DNA of 64,000 nucleotides from Anaerotruncus colihominis (GCF_010206195.1 NZ_VIQT01000009.1:62001-126000); one strand, 5' to 3'. Shown: positions 1 through 8,791, numbered from the stretch's first letter. Translations and numbers: made by a program. Notes: generated by a model from the sequence alone, not told the origin.

Positions 1-1
1 A

Positions 2-964
2 ATTGTGATCTTGGATGGTTATACGGAAAATCCGGGCGATCTTTCCTGGGCGGATCTTGAAAAACTGGGGGAACTGACGGTATATGACCGCACGCCTGTG
101 GATGACGAGGAGGAGATCCTTCGCCGGATAGGCGATGTGCAGGTGGTGTACACCAATAAAACGCCGCTTTCTGGAAATGTAATCCGTGCGGCGGCAAACC
201 TGAAATTTATTGGTGTTTTGGCGACGGGTTATAATGTGGTGGATGTTGCAGCCGCCCGGGAACGGAACATTCCTGTCTCAAATATCCCCACCTATGGCAC
301 GGCGGCAGTCGGACAATTTGCCATCGCCATGCTTTTGGAAATCTGCCACCATGTGGCGCATCACAGCCAAGCCGTTCATCAGGGACGGTGGGCAAGCTGC
401 CCGGATTTCTGCTTTTGGGATTATCCACAGATTGAACTTGCAGGAAAGACCATGGGAATTATCGGATTTGGCAGAATCGGGCAGACCACAGGAAAGCTTG
501 CCCAGGCATTAGGCATGAAGGTGCTGGCATACGACGCTCATCAAAATCCCGCTCTGGTTTCAGAGACATGCCGCTATGCGGAGCTGGACGAGCTGCTTGC
601 CGCCTCAGACGTGATTGCACTGCACTGCCCGCTCTTTCCATCTACGGAGAGACTGATCAATCAAGCAACCATACAGAAGATGAAGGACGGCGTCATTATC
701 CTGAACAATTCCCGCGGTCCTCTGATCGATGAGCAGGATCTTTGCGACGCGCTGAATTCCGGCAAGGTGTACGCCGTCGGGCTGGATGTAGCTTCCACAG
801 AACCGATCCGCGCGGATAATCCGTTACTCCAAGCAAAAAACTGCATCATTACGCCGCATATTTCCTGGGCTTGCAGGGAAAGCCGCCAGCGTTTGCTGGA
901 TATTGCAGTCAGAAATCTACAGGAATTTCTCGCAGGGGAGCCTATCAACGTTGTAAACAATTGA
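2..964 (+). CDS. D-2-hydroxyacid dehydrogenase (glycerate dehydrogenase-like), 5' end cut by the window
   Basis: NAD(P)-dependent reduction of a 2-oxo acid to a D-2-hydroxy acid, or the reverse; hydroxypyruvate/glycerate is the best guess for substrate. Seen: the Rossmann motif GFGRIG near residue 155, the family motif NNSRGPLIDEQDL near residue 235, and the C-terminal catalytic histidine in TPHISW. The reading frame is already open at base 2 (codons for Ile-Val-Ile-Leu-Asp-Gly). Relatives start a few residues earlier, so the GTG at base 5 is probably an internal Val codon and the true start lies just outside the window. A symmetrical hairpin follows the stop codon. It converges on the FGGY kinase and may belong to the same sugar-acid pathway, which is inference from position. 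Exact substrate cannot be read from sequence. Confidence 0.9.
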   Translation: MVILDGYTENPGDLSWADLEKLGELTVYDRTPVDDEEEILRRIGDVQVVYTNKTPLSGNVIRAAANLKFIGVLATGYNVVDVAAARERNIPVSNIPTYGTAAVGQFAIAMLLEICHHVAHHSQAVHQGRWASCPDFCFWDYPQIELAGKTMGIIGFGRIGQTTGKLAQALGMKVLAYDAHQNPALVSETCRYAELDELLAASDVIALHCPLFPSTERLINQATIQKMKDGVIILNNSRGPLIDEQDLCDALNSGKVYAVGLDVASTEPIRADNPLLQAKNCIITPHISWACRESRQRLLDIAVRNLQEFLAGEPINVVNN

Positions 965-975
965 TATATGCGCCG

Positions 976-1015
976 CAATAAAAAGCACACAGGTAAACCT
1001 GTGTGCTTTTTATTG
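976..1015. terminator. Perfect bidirectional hairpin terminator
   Basis: A 19-bp perfect inverted repeat (976-994 with 997-1015) starts in a run of A and ends in a run of T on both strands. It stands 11 bases after the dehydrogenase stop codon and would stop transcription from either side. Confidence 0.85.
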
Positions 1016-1060
1016 CAATTGAGAACCTCCGGCTTGTGTCAGGGAGTCCAGAAAGAACAT

Positions 1061-1110
1061 TTTAATCAAGCGGCCCCGCGCCCGGGACGGCGCGGATGGC
1101 CAATTTTTTA
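1061..1110. repeat. Hairpin/terminator, copy A of a ~48-bp repeat flanking the FGGY kinase
   Basis: GGCC-TCCGCGCC-type GC-rich arms (1072-1083 with 1090-1101) are followed by AATTTTTT on the plus strand, so it can act as a plus-strand terminator. The reverse complement of this stretch closely matches 2785-2833 on the other side of the kinase gene: AAATTG, CCATCCGCGC, GTCC and CGGGGCCG are shared in the same order and spacing. Confidence 0.6.
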
Positions 1111-1114
1111 TAGA

Positions 1115-2734
1115 TTATAGTAAAGCGGGTAATCGGTGTGTGTTTGCTTTTAAGCTCTCCACAGCCTGACGTTCCACCGCCAGACCGCTGCGATATTGCC
1201 TCATAAACCGGTTGAAACCCTCTACATCCTGCTGCCGGGGCTCCAAAGTAACCACAGTCTGTCCGGCAAAAACCTGGTTGTCAAGGTAGTCCTCCAGGGA
1301 TTGTCCGGATTTCTTCTCTACCAGATAGGCCGCCAGCAGGGCCATACCCCAGGGACCGCCCTCTCCGGCGGTTTCCATGACAGAAACACGGGTAGCAGTG
1401 GCGGCGGCCATGATGCGCTGGCCGACCTGCGGAGTCTTAAAGAAGCCTCCGTGGCCCAACAGCCGATTAACAGCTACATGTTCCTCCGACAGAATATCCA
1501 TCCCGATCTTCAGCGTGGCCAGGGCGGAGTAGAGCTGGGCCCGCATGAAGTTGGGAAAGTCCAATTGGGCCAAAGGGGTGCGAACCAATAGAGGACATCC
1601 TTCCATTAATCCGGTGATTGGTTCACCGGACAGGTAGTTATAAAGAGTCAGCCCGCCGGCATCCTCTCTGCCGGCCAGAGCTGAGTGAAACATGGCGGAG
1701 AAAACGGTGTTCATGTCAGGGGTTTGCCCCAGAGCCTCCAGGAATCCCTTGAATACCTGTGCCCAGGCGTTGATCTCATTGGTACAGTTGTTGCAATGAA
1801 CCATGGCCACTGGCTGTCCGGATGGGGTGGTGACCAGGTCGATCTCAGAATAGACCTTGGATAAGGGCTTCTCCAGCACGATCATAGCAAACACGCTGGT
1901 ACCCGCGGACACATTGCCGGTGCGGGGAATCACGGTGTTGGTAGCCACCATGCCGGTGCCCGCATCTCCTTCAGGGGGCGCCAGGGGGATACCGGGGGAC
2001 AGAAGGCCGGTCGGATCCAAAAGCCTGGCTCCCTCCGGGGTGAGGGTTCCGGCGGACTGGCCGGCGTGGAGAAGCTGCGGCAGGATCTCCCGCAGCTTCC
2101 ATGGATAGTGCTTCTCAGCTATTAGAGCTTCGAAAGCGTCTGTCATTGTCTGATCATAATCCCCGGTGCGGCTATCGATGGGGAACATACCGCTGGCCTC
2201 CCCAACTCCGATTGCCCGACAGCCGGTAAGCTTGTAATGGACGTATCCCGCCAGGGTGGTAAGGCAGCGGATATCCTTGACATGAGCCTCTCCGTTGAGG
2301 ATGGCCTGATAGAGGTGGGCGATGGACCATCGTTGAGGAATGTTGAACTGGAAATGCTCCGTTAGAACTTTGGCGGCCTGTCCGGTGATGGTGTTGCGCC
2401 AGGTGCGGAAGGGGACCAGCAGTTCTCCATTCTTGTCCAGAGCTACATATCCGTGCATCATGGCAGAGAAGCCCATAGCGGCCATGGAAGTAAGTTCCAC
2501 ACCGTATTGGGCGGACACATTGCCGCGCAGCTTGGCATAAGCCCTCTGGAGTCCTGTCCATACATCCTCCATGCGGTAGGACCATATACCACCCTCCAAC
2601 CGATTCTCCCAGCCATGCTCGCCCGAGGCCACAGGGGAGTGGTCAGATCCAATTAATACGGCTTTGATACGGGTAGAACCCAACTCGATACCCAGGCAAC
2701 AGCGGCCTTGGGCGATATCTTTTGTGACATTCAT
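1115..2734 (-). CDS. FGGY-family carbohydrate kinase (xylulokinase-like)
   Basis: ATP-dependent kinase of the actin/hexokinase fold that phosphorylates a sugar, polyol or sugar-acid intermediate in the cytoplasm. Seen: N-terminal phosphate-binding stretch [10 protein letters not shown] (from residue 15), the GDAGTG segment with the likely catalytic base Asp257, GNVSAGTSV (273-281), and a C-terminal ATP-site LLGHGGFF near residue 428. Its 539 residues are close to the family norm of about 500-550. The start ATG has an AAAGGAGG site seven bases upstream. It lies downstream of, and in the same direction as, the LacI gene, but two hairpins separate them, so it may have its own promoter. Substrate within FGGY kinases cannot be settled from sequence; xylulokinase is only the nearest label. 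Confidence 0.88.
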   Translation of the reverse strand: MNVTKDIAQGRCCLGIELGSTRIKAVLIGSDHSPVASGEHGWENRLEGGIWSYRMEDVWTGLQRAYAKLRGNVSAQYGVELTSMAAMGFSAMMHGYVALDKNGELLVPFRTWRNTITGQAAKVLTEHFQFNIPQRWSIAHLYQAILNGEAHVKDIRCLTTLAGYVHYKLTGCRAIGVGEASGMFPIDSRTGDYDQTMTDAFEALIAEKHYPWKLREILPQLLHAGQSAGTLTPEGARLLDPTGLLSPGIPLAPPEGDAGTGMVATNTVIPRTGNVSAGTSVFAMIVLEKPLSKVYSEIDLVTTPSGQPVAMVHCNNCTNEINAWAQVFKGFLEALGQTPDMNTVFSAMFHSALAGREDAGGLTLYNYLSGEPITGLMEGCPLLVRTPLAQLDFPNFMRAQLYSALATLKIGMDILSEEHVAVNRLLGHGGFFKTPQVGQRIMAAATATRVSVMETAGEGGPWGMALLAAYLVEKKSGQSLEDYLDNQVFAGQTVVTLEPRQQDVEGFNRFMRQYRSGLAVERQAVESLKANTHRLPALL

Positions 2735-2784
2735 GGAAACAGGCCTCCTTTTAGATGTTTTTTCATAGACTGCGGAGCAATCTG

Positions 2785-2833
2785 TGAAAATTGACCATCC
2801 GCGCTGTCCTCAACACGGGGCCGTCTGATTTAA
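2785..2833. repeat. Copy B of the ~48-bp repeat flanking the FGGY kinase, inverted relative to copy A
   Basis: Reads AAAATTGACCATCCGCGCTG then GTCC, CGGGGCCG and TGATT; copy A read on its minus strand gives the same blocks. By eye about 40 of 48 positions agree. In this copy the hairpin arms have decayed. Confidence 0.55.
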
Positions 2834-2835
2834 AT

Positions 2836-2893
2836 GCATCTGCCCGCAGAGCGGGCAGATGCGCAAAAAAACAGTTGTGAAACAACTGTTTTT
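2836..2893 (-). terminator. Two tandem hairpins after the LacI gene
   Basis: The first hairpin met by minus-strand transcription pairs AACAGTTGT with ACAACTGTT around 2870-2890 and is flanked by A and T runs, an intrinsic terminator that touches the LacI stop codon. A second perfect 12-bp hairpin (2836-2847 with 2851-2862, loop AGA) follows at once. Confidence 0.8.
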
Positions 2894-3904
2894 TTATTCC
2901 TCTGCGATGTTGCGTACACTGCTGCGCTCCTTCAAACTGGGGGAGTACACGATGCGGAAACGGCGGCCTAGCAGGTTGCCCTGCCGCTGCAAAAAGATGT
3001 CGGCGGCGGAGAGTCCCATAGCCACCGGGTCACAGCTGATGGTGGTCAGATCCAACCCTTCCTCGTCTACCAAGTCGGAGTCATCAAAGCATAAAATGCT
3101 GTAGTCTTCGGGCACCCGCCGTCCCGCGTCCCGCAGACGGCGTACCATTCCTGCGGCCATATAGTCGTTGCCCACAAATACAGCGGTGCAGGGTTTTTCT
3201 TGAGCCAACAGCCAGTCGGCAAATTTTCGTCCGCTCTCCCGGGTGTTGTCCCCATATACCATATCCAGGCTAGAAAAGGACAGGCCGTAGGTTTGCAGCC
3301 CCTCTGAGAACCCCCGGCAGCGATCAGATGCAGTCCCAGACCCTTTTACTCCAGTGAGCATAGCTATATGGCGGTGCCCCCGCTCCCAGAGATACTGGGC
3401 TGCCATATAGCCTCCCCGATAGTTGTCGATGCGCACCGTATCCAGATCCAAGGCGGAGATATAGCGGTTGACCAGTACAATGGGGATGGATGAGCTTTGC
3501 AGCAATTGCACGATCTCCTCCGTTGCGGTTACAGTAATCATAATAATGCCGGAATAGCCATTTTCCATGGCGCGGCGCATGGCTGCCAGTTCCCGATTGG
3601 CGTCCAGACCACAGTGGCACAGTACAACCGTATATCCCAGAGGGTCCAGCCCCTCACAGATACCCTTGACCACCTTGGAGTAAAAGTAATTTGAAATGTC
3701 GCTGACAATGACAAGCACCGCCTTGGATACGAAACCCTTTCCCAGCAACATGTCATCGCCATCGGCAATACCGAGTTCCTGCATGGCGTTGCGGATCTTC
3801 TGCATGGTTTGCGGCTTTACCTTGGCGCTGTTGGTAAAGGCGCGGGAAACGGTAGCATAGGACACTCCCGCGCGTTCGGCGATGGTCTTTTGAAGAATGA
3901 TCAT
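2894..3904 (-). CDS. LacI-family transcriptional regulator of the sugar-acid locus
   Basis: DNA-binding repressor or activator that senses a small sugar-like ligand. Seen: an N-terminal LacI helix-turn-helix (KTIAERAGVSYATVSRAF, about residues 6-23) followed by a periplasmic-binding-protein-like ligand domain to residue 336 (VLVIVSDISNYFY, YMAAGMVRRLRDAGRRVPED, CFDD). The length is typical. The ATG has a GGGAG site ten bases upstream. It is divergent from the TRAP operon, with about 280 bp between them that hold an array of small palindromes, and it reads towards the kinase. It very likely controls both sides. Ligand unknown. Confidence 0.93.
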   Translation of the reverse strand: MIILQKTIAERAGVSYATVSRAFTNSAKVKPQTMQKIRNAMQELGIADGDDMLLGKGFVSKAVLVIVSDISNYFYSKVVKGICEGLDPLGYTVVLCHCGLDANRELAAMRRAMENGYSGIIMITVTATEEIVQLLQSSSIPIVLVNRYISALDLDTVRIDNYRGGYMAAQYLWERGHRHIAMLTGVKGSGTASDRCRGFSEGLQTYGLSFSSLDMVYGDNTRESGRKFADWLLAQEKPCTAVFVGNDYMAAGMVRRLRDAGRRVPEDYSILCFDDSDLVDEEGLDLTTISCDPVAMGLSAADIFLQRQGNLLGRRFRIVYSPSLKERSSVRNIAEE

Positions 3905-3928
3905 GGCAATTTTGCTCCCGCCTGTATT

Positions 3929-3943
3929 TTACTTCTCTATCAT
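3929..3943 (-). other. Possible four-codon upstream ORF in the LacI gene leader
   Basis: On the minus strand an AAGGAG site is followed five bases later by ATG ATA GAG AAG TAA, ending 24 bases before the LacI start codon. It has a better ribosome binding site than the LacI gene itself. It could be a minimal leader ORF or a chance match. Confidence 0.25.
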
Positions 3944-3970
3944 AAATTCTCCTTTTCAAAAAAGCAAGGT

Positions 3971-4003
3971 AATTTTCATGAAATTTCTGAAATTTATGAA
4001 ATT
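3971..4003. promoter_or_regulatory. Overlapping palindrome array between LacI gene and TRAP operon (operator candidate)
   Basis: Three overlapping copies of an AATTT..TGAAATT motif: TTTCATGAAA (3974-3983, perfect dyad), AATTTCTGAAATT (3982-3994, perfect around a central T) and AATTTATGAAATT (3991-4003, one mismatch). It lies in the divergent intergenic region, where a LacI-family operator would be expected, although classic LacI operators have a central CG that is absent here. Confidence 0.5.
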
Positions 4004-4182
4004 AGATAGACGGTTTTTGGAGTATATGATATATTCATGATGTCATTGCAGTAGAATTTTGTTGAATTAAGAGGATGTATTCAAAATATTCTCACCTCAC
4101 TGCATGGCATGAAATGATTTCCTGTGAAGAATCGCACCACTTACACACCCTATTGTTGCAGTTGAAAAGGAGGAATTCAAAC

Positions 4183-5232
4183 ATGAAATGGAATCGGATT
4201 TTGGCCTTGGGTATGGGTGCAGCTCTCTCCCTGTCTCTGCTGGCCGGCTGCGGCTCTGGAGGCGATATTTCCAGCAGTGATGCGCAGGAGGGGGGATTTC
4301 CCGAATTGAACATCTCTCTGGCCCACTCCGCCGCAACCAGCCATGCGCATAATACTGCCGCCCAGACGTTTGCCGATATTGTCTCGGAACAGACCGGCGG
4401 GAAGGTCACAGTCACCATCTATCCCGCCAGCGAACTGGGGGATCAGCCCGCTCTCATCGAGAGCTGTTATACCGATGGCGATGTGAATATGGTCATCGCC
4501 TCCCAAAGCAATATGGCCACCTATATGCCAAAACTTAACGCCTTGGCCGCTCCATTCCTCTTTGACAGCTACGACCATGCCCATAAGGTCATGGACGACT
4601 ATGTGTTGAACTGGATTAATGAGGATGTGGGAACGCAGATGAATATGCATGCCCTGGCCATGTTTGACTATGGTTTCCGCCATGTTACGACCAACGACAT
4701 TGCAGTCAACTCTGCTGACGACTTGGATAGCGTCAAGATCAGGGTTCCCGGATCCGCCGGACTTCTGGCCACCTTTGATGCGCTTGGATGCAACACACAG
4801 ACCATCGCCTATTCCGAGCTGTACCAGTCCTTAAAACAGGGGGTGGTGGCGGCTGAGGAAAACCCCGTGGCCACCATTTTAGCTGATTCCTACTTCGAGT
4901 GCCAAAACCAGTTGGCCCTCACCGGCCACTTCTTTGACGTACAAACCTTGCTGATAAACAAGTCGCTGTGGGAGTCGATGAGTCCCGAACTTCAGCAAAT
5001 TATTCAGAATGCCGCTCTGGAAGCGCAGCAAGTAACTCGGACTCTCATTGCTGACGGCGAGGATGCAGATATAGAGACATTGAAAAATAAGGGCATGAAT
5101 GTGACCACCCCGGATAAGCAGTCTTTTATAGATAAGATGGCCCCAGCCTATGAGGAAATAGCCTCCTTGTGCGGCCAGGATGAACTGGATAACCTGATGG
5201 CCGCTGTGAAAGCCGCTTCAGAGAGCGCTTGA
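4183..5232 (+). CDS. dctP: TRAP transporter solute-binding lipoprotein (DctP family)
   Basis: Extracytoplasmic receptor of a tripartite ATP-independent periplasmic transporter, catching an organic or sugar acid for sodium-driven import. I place the start at the ATG at 4183, seven bases after AAAAGGAGGAA, not at upstream codons in the same frame, because only this start gives a signal peptide: basic MKWNR, a hydrophobic stretch and lipobox LLAGC with lipidated Cys23. The rest (349 residues) matches DctP: SAATSHAHNTAAQTFADIV, GSAGLLATFDALGCNTQTIAYSELYQSL and the ENP motif. It is first in the operon dctP-dctM-dctQ-aldolase. Ligand inferred only as carboxylate-containing. Confidence 0.93.
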   Translation: MKWNRILALGMGAALSLSLLAGCGSGGDISSSDAQEGGFPELNISLAHSAATSHAHNTAAQTFADIVSEQTGGKVTVTIYPASELGDQPALIESCYTDGDVNMVIASQSNMATYMPKLNALAAPFLFDSYDHAHKVMDDYVLNWINEDVGTQMNMHALAMFDYGFRHVTTNDIAVNSADDLDSVKIRVPGSAGLLATFDALGCNTQTIAYSELYQSLKQGVVAAEENPVATILADSYFECQNQLALTGHFFDVQTLLINKSLWESMSPELQQIIQNAALEAQQVTRTLIADGEDADIETLKNKGMNVTTPDKQSFIDKMAPAYEEIASLCGQDELDNLMAAVKAASESA

Positions 5233-5311
5233 ATCACAGGTAAAAGGCCCTCAGCGCCATTTGCCGCCGGTGCGGCACCTTCACGGCTGAAAGGAGAGTG
5301 AGATTACCATC

Positions 5312-6616
5312 ATGATCATGTTTATTATGTTTATTGCGGTACTGGCGGTGCTGTTCATTGGCGTATCCACCGCATGCAGTATGGCCTTGGTCTCCGTAGG
5401 CGCCTATTTTTCCCTGGGAGAGGCCACGATGTCCAATATGATGTCTCTGCCACAGGGGATGTTTAACCAGGTCAGCGGCATTACCTTGATGTCCATTCCA
5501 TTTTTTTTGCTCATGGGTAACTTTATGAACGCCGGCGGTATTTCCCAAGACCTGTTTGGGTTTGCCCGGGCCTGCCTGGGCCATCGTTGGGGCGGCTTGG
5601 CTAACGCTGCCATTGTCTCCTGTATGGTTATGTCCGCGATGTCTGGCTCGGCCGCCGCGGTGGCTGCCGGTATCGGCATGATCGCCATTTCCGAGATGCG
5701 CAAGACAGGATATGAACAGCCCTTTTCCTGCGCTACCATCGCTGCCTCGGGCGGTCTGGGACCTATCATTCCTCCCAGCATCACCATGATCCTGTTTGCC
5801 AGCATGATTTCAGATCCCAAGGTGGGGGTTTCCGTAAACGATCTGTTTATGGGCGGGGCCATCCCTGGGGTGATTATCGGCGCCATGTTTATCGCTTATG
5901 CCAGCTACACCTGTAAAAAGAGAAATTTTGGTAAAGTATCCGCTGTCCCGATGAAGGAACGCCTGCGCTACTTTGGCAAGGCCATTTGGGCGCTGTTTAC
6001 TCCCGTAATCGTGCTGGGCGGCATGTTCGGCGGCTTGTTTACTGCCACAGAGGCCGCTGCGGTAGCGGCTCTGTATGCTGCCTTGCTGGGAATATTCAAG
6101 TATCGCAAAATCAAACTGAAGGATTTTCCCCATATCTTTTGGATTACCGCCAAATCCTCTGCACAAATCATGTTCGTCATTGCCACCGCTTCTTTTTTCC
6201 AATACGTCCTGTTGCGCACCCGCATCCCCCAGCAGGCGGTAAGCGCCATTGTCAGTGTTTTTGGCAGCATTGTTCCTGTTTTGCTTATCATTATTTTAAT
6301 GCTGGTCATTATGGGTTGCTTTATGGAGGGCACCGCTATTTTGATGATCACTGTCCCCATTTTTGTCCCTCTGGCCCAGGCGTATAACTACAGCATTATT
6401 CAACTGGCTGTAGTCATGTGCATCTCGCTGTCTGTAGGCGTGATTACTCCTCCCGTGGGTTTAAACTTGTATGTCCTGTCCAGTATTACCGGGGAGAAGG
6501 TTATGCGAATCGCCAAAGAAGCGGTCCCTTTTGTGCTTATTATGATCACGGTGGCCCTGTTGGCCGCTTTTATCAGCCCGCTATCCCTGTTCCTGCCCGG
6601 TTTGGGTTCTGTGTAA
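5312..6616 (+). CDS. dctM: TRAP transporter large membrane subunit (DctM family)
   Basis: The transporter's ion-coupled translocation subunit. It is hydrophobic throughout its 434 residues with about 11-12 predicted membrane segments and carries family signatures such as GIGMIAISEMRKTGYE, ASGGLGPIIPPS near residue 146 and GVITPPVGLNLYV near residue 378. An AAGGAGAG site lies 13 bases before the ATG; the second Met (5318) is an alternative start. It follows dctP by 79 bp and precedes dctQ by 13 bp. The order P-M-Q is less usual than P-Q-M. Confidence 0.95.
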   Translation: MIMFIMFIAVLAVLFIGVSTACSMALVSVGAYFSLGEATMSNMMSLPQGMFNQVSGITLMSIPFFLLMGNFMNAGGISQDLFGFARACLGHRWGGLANAAIVSCMVMSAMSGSAAAVAAGIGMIAISEMRKTGYEQPFSCATIAASGGLGPIIPPSITMILFASMISDPKVGVSVNDLFMGGAIPGVIIGAMFIAYASYTCKKRNFGKVSAVPMKERLRYFGKAIWALFTPVIVLGGMFGGLFTATEAAAVAALYAALLGIFKYRKIKLKDFPHIFWITAKSSAQIMFVIATASFFQYVLLRTRIPQQAVSAIVSVFGSIVPVLLIIILMLVIMGCFMEGTAILMITVPIFVPLAQAYNYSIIQLAVVMCISLSVGVITPPVGLNLYVLSSITGEKVMRIAKEAVPFVLIMITVALLAAFISPLSLFLPGLGSV

Positions 6617-6629
6617 GGAGGATTCCCGC

Positions 6630-7235
6630 ATGAAGTACTGGAATAAATTTGAGAACATTGTGGGCGTCCTGATGCGGGGTGTTGCCTCCGTTTGTTTGGG
6701 GGTCGTGTTCGCACTGTTTATCCTAAACATTTCTACCCGCTTGCCATTTATCACCTACAACCCCAAATGGATTGATGAGACGATCCAGTTTTTTCTGGTT
6801 TGGATGATTTTCCTGGGTTCGGCAGAGCTGGTCCGTACCAGAGGCCATTTTGTGGTGGATATTCTCACTGACCACTTCCACGGCACCGTTGCCGGGCGGG
6901 TAATGGCAGTCATTTCCACCGCTCTGATGCTGGCGACCTATACCGTGATCTTCTACTTTGGCGTACGCCTTTGTATGAAATCTGATGCTGCCATGTACAC
7001 CCTGCACTTTATGAAGAAAAGCTATTTCTACTCTTGCGTCCCGGTTTCCTCCTTCTTTATGGCGCTCTTTACCATCCGGGATCTGATTTTCAGTGTCATG
7101 GACATTGTTACCCACGGCGCGGTCACGCGCCGGCTGGATGCAGAAAAGGCCGAGGCCATGAAGCAGGATGATGACGCTAAGGCGATTGCTGAAGCCGCTG
7201 AGGCTCTTCAGCAGGAAGAGAACCCTCCCGAGTAA
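6630..7235 (+). CDS. dctQ: TRAP transporter small membrane subunit (DctQ family)
   Basis: Four-helix partner of DctM needed for TRAP transport. Seen: four hydrophobic segments, and the family pattern WIDETIQFFLVWMIFLGSAELVRTRGHFVVDIL between helices one and two. AGGAGG stands eight bases before the ATG. The last 45 residues are an acidic and alanine-rich tail (repeated AEAAEA, QQEE) beyond the usual DctQ end, a probable soluble extension of unknown role. Confidence 0.92.
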   Translation: MKYWNKFENIVGVLMRGVASVCLGVVFALFILNISTRLPFITYNPKWIDETIQFFLVWMIFLGSAELVRTRGHFVVDILTDHFHGTVAGRVMAVISTALMLATYTVIFYFGVRLCMKSDAAMYTLHFMKKSYFYSCVPVSSFFMALFTIRDLIFSVMDIVTHGAVTRRLDAEKAEAMKQDDDAKAIAEAAEALQQEENPPE

Positions 7236-7294
7236 GCTTTGGCGCGGGCTTCCGCGCCGCTAAATGAATAAACTAAAAAGGAAACAGTTGAACT

Positions 7295-8080
7295 ATGAAA
7301 CTTGATCACATTCGTGAAAAAATGGAATCTGGACAGTTGTGCTTTGGCACTCACTGTTCCACTACGGAACCTTGGTACTATGAAATGTGCGGCTTTTTAG
7401 GCTATGATTATGTATGGATTGATAACGAACATGCAGGCATGACCATGCCAATGGTGCAAAATGCTATCGTGGCTACCAATGCCGGCGGCTGCGCAGCCTT
7501 TGTCCGGGTGCAGAATCATGACATTTCCAACGCCAAGCCTGTACTGGAGGTGGGGACGGACGGTATCATTTTCCCAATGGTAAATACGCCCCAGGAGGCG
7601 GAGCATTGTGTTTCTATATGTACTTACCCGCTCCGGGGAGTAAGGGGGTTTGGCCCCCTGCGTGCCATTCAGTACGGCAATATGCCCCTGGAGAAATATC
7701 TGGCCCAGGCCGACCGCAGCGTGTTGAAGCTGCTCCAGTGTGAACATGTGGACGGCGTTAACCGCCTGGATGAAATCCTGGAGGTCCCCGGGGTGGATGG
7801 AATCATCTGTGGTCCCATGGATTTATCCGCCTCCATCGGTAAGATGGGGCGGCTCACCGACCCCGAGGTAGTAGGGCTGATGCAAAAGATCATTGATACC
7901 TGCAAGGCCCACCATGTCCCCTTCGGTATATCCATTGGCGTCAATTATGACTTGATCAAGTTTTGGATTGATCAGGGCGCTACCTTTGCTTCCATGGGCA
8001 CTCCCGCCGACTATTTTTGGTGTATGAGCCAGCAGGCGGTAACAAAGGCACGGACGTTCGAAGCCCAGCGCAACCAATAA
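7295..8080 (+). CDS. HpcH/HpaI family class II aldolase
   Basis: Divalent-metal aldolase that splits 2-keto-3-deoxy sugar acids or 4-hydroxy-2-oxo acids to pyruvate plus an aldehyde. Seen: WIDNEHAG with acid/base His46, GVRGFGPLRA and GIICGPMDLSASIG, all family hallmarks; length 261 fits the usual 250-270. It is last in the TRAP operon, 59 bp after dctQ. Together with the kinase and dehydrogenase it suggests breakdown of an imported sugar acid. Exact substrate not determinable. Confidence 0.92.
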   Translation: MKLDHIREKMESGQLCFGTHCSTTEPWYYEMCGFLGYDYVWIDNEHAGMTMPMVQNAIVATNAGGCAAFVRVQNHDISNAKPVLEVGTDGIIFPMVNTPQEAEHCVSICTYPLRGVRGFGPLRAIQYGNMPLEKYLAQADRSVLKLLQCEHVDGVNRLDEILEVPGVDGIICGPMDLSASIGKMGRLTDPEVVGLMQKIIDTCKAHHVPFGISIGVNYDLIKFWIDQGATFASMGTPADYFWCMSQQAVTKARTFEAQRNQ

Positions 8081-8289
8081 CTTGGTTTTTTGTATCCTTG
8101 TTTTGAAGACAGAGATACGGTCTGGAGATCTTAATAAACCTGATAAATCTGCTGAAATAAAAAAAGGAGATACCGCTATTCTCTGTGATCTCTCTATAAC
8201 CAGAGACTGGACGGATCTGCTTACTCGGCAGCACATTGGTATCAACATCTCTATTGAGCGGATATCGGAATTGATTTGATTATAAATCA

Positions 8290-8330
8290 TCAAGAAATGC
8301 CTACTGGTCAAACCAGCAGGCATTTCTTGA
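8290..8330. terminator. Long hairpin downstream of the aldolase gene
   Basis: A 19-bp stem with one mismatch (8290-8308 with 8312-8330) around a 3-base loop. It lacks a good T tract, so it may act as an RNA-stabilising 3' end or a weak terminator of the TRAP operon. Confidence 0.55.
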
Positions 8331-8791
8331 AACCTGGGATTTTCCCGGCAAGACAGGTTCTCAAGAATGCTTGCAACCAGCCTGGCTATTCGTGTGACCA
8401 AGCGGCATGGTAAAAAGGAGCGTATCTTGACAGGGGTAATAAAGATGTGTGCATGTAGAGTCGTTTCTGGGGCAGTATGGGGGAACGGAGACCTTAATCC
8501 TGAAAATCTAGAATCGGAAAAGGCATTGGGTTACTTGAAATCATAATAACAAAAAGAACACTTTCACTGTGAAGGGTGTTAATGCCGGCCTGCGTCACTG
8601 CACCCTTACCCTTGCCCGCAGCAGCACATGTAGAAAATCTGGCTGCTGTTCTCTTTGTTTTTGTTCATGCCTATAATCGTTTTGGTGTTGAAAAATCCCG
8701 CTTTTTCCCGCTGCCCTGATTCTTCTCATCCTTTCCCCACCTTCGATTCTCTTTGACTCCTTGTCGGGGCATTCCCTTGCCAAATATGGGC
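8331..8791. other. Gene-poor spacer with one weak ORF (8367-8546, plus strand)
   Basis: No recognisable gene. A 59-codon frame from ATG 8367 to TAA 8544-8546 (contains KRHGKKERILTG and NPENLESEKALGYLKS) lacks a ribosome binding site and resembles no family I know; it may be the tail of a lost gene. A small dyad (8557-8580, AACAC/TTCAC arms) follows it. The spacer separates the TRAP operon from the signalling cassette. Confidence 0.3.

Noticed and set aside
8082-8279. A 65-codon plus-strand ORF directly after the aldolase
   Set aside because: TTG start overlapping no ribosome site, no similarity to anything known; likely chance in an AT-rich stretch.
7823-8401. A 192-codon minus-strand ORF over the aldolase 3' end
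   Set aside because: It crosses the perfect hairpin at 8290-8330 and overlaps a certain gene; no recognisable motif.
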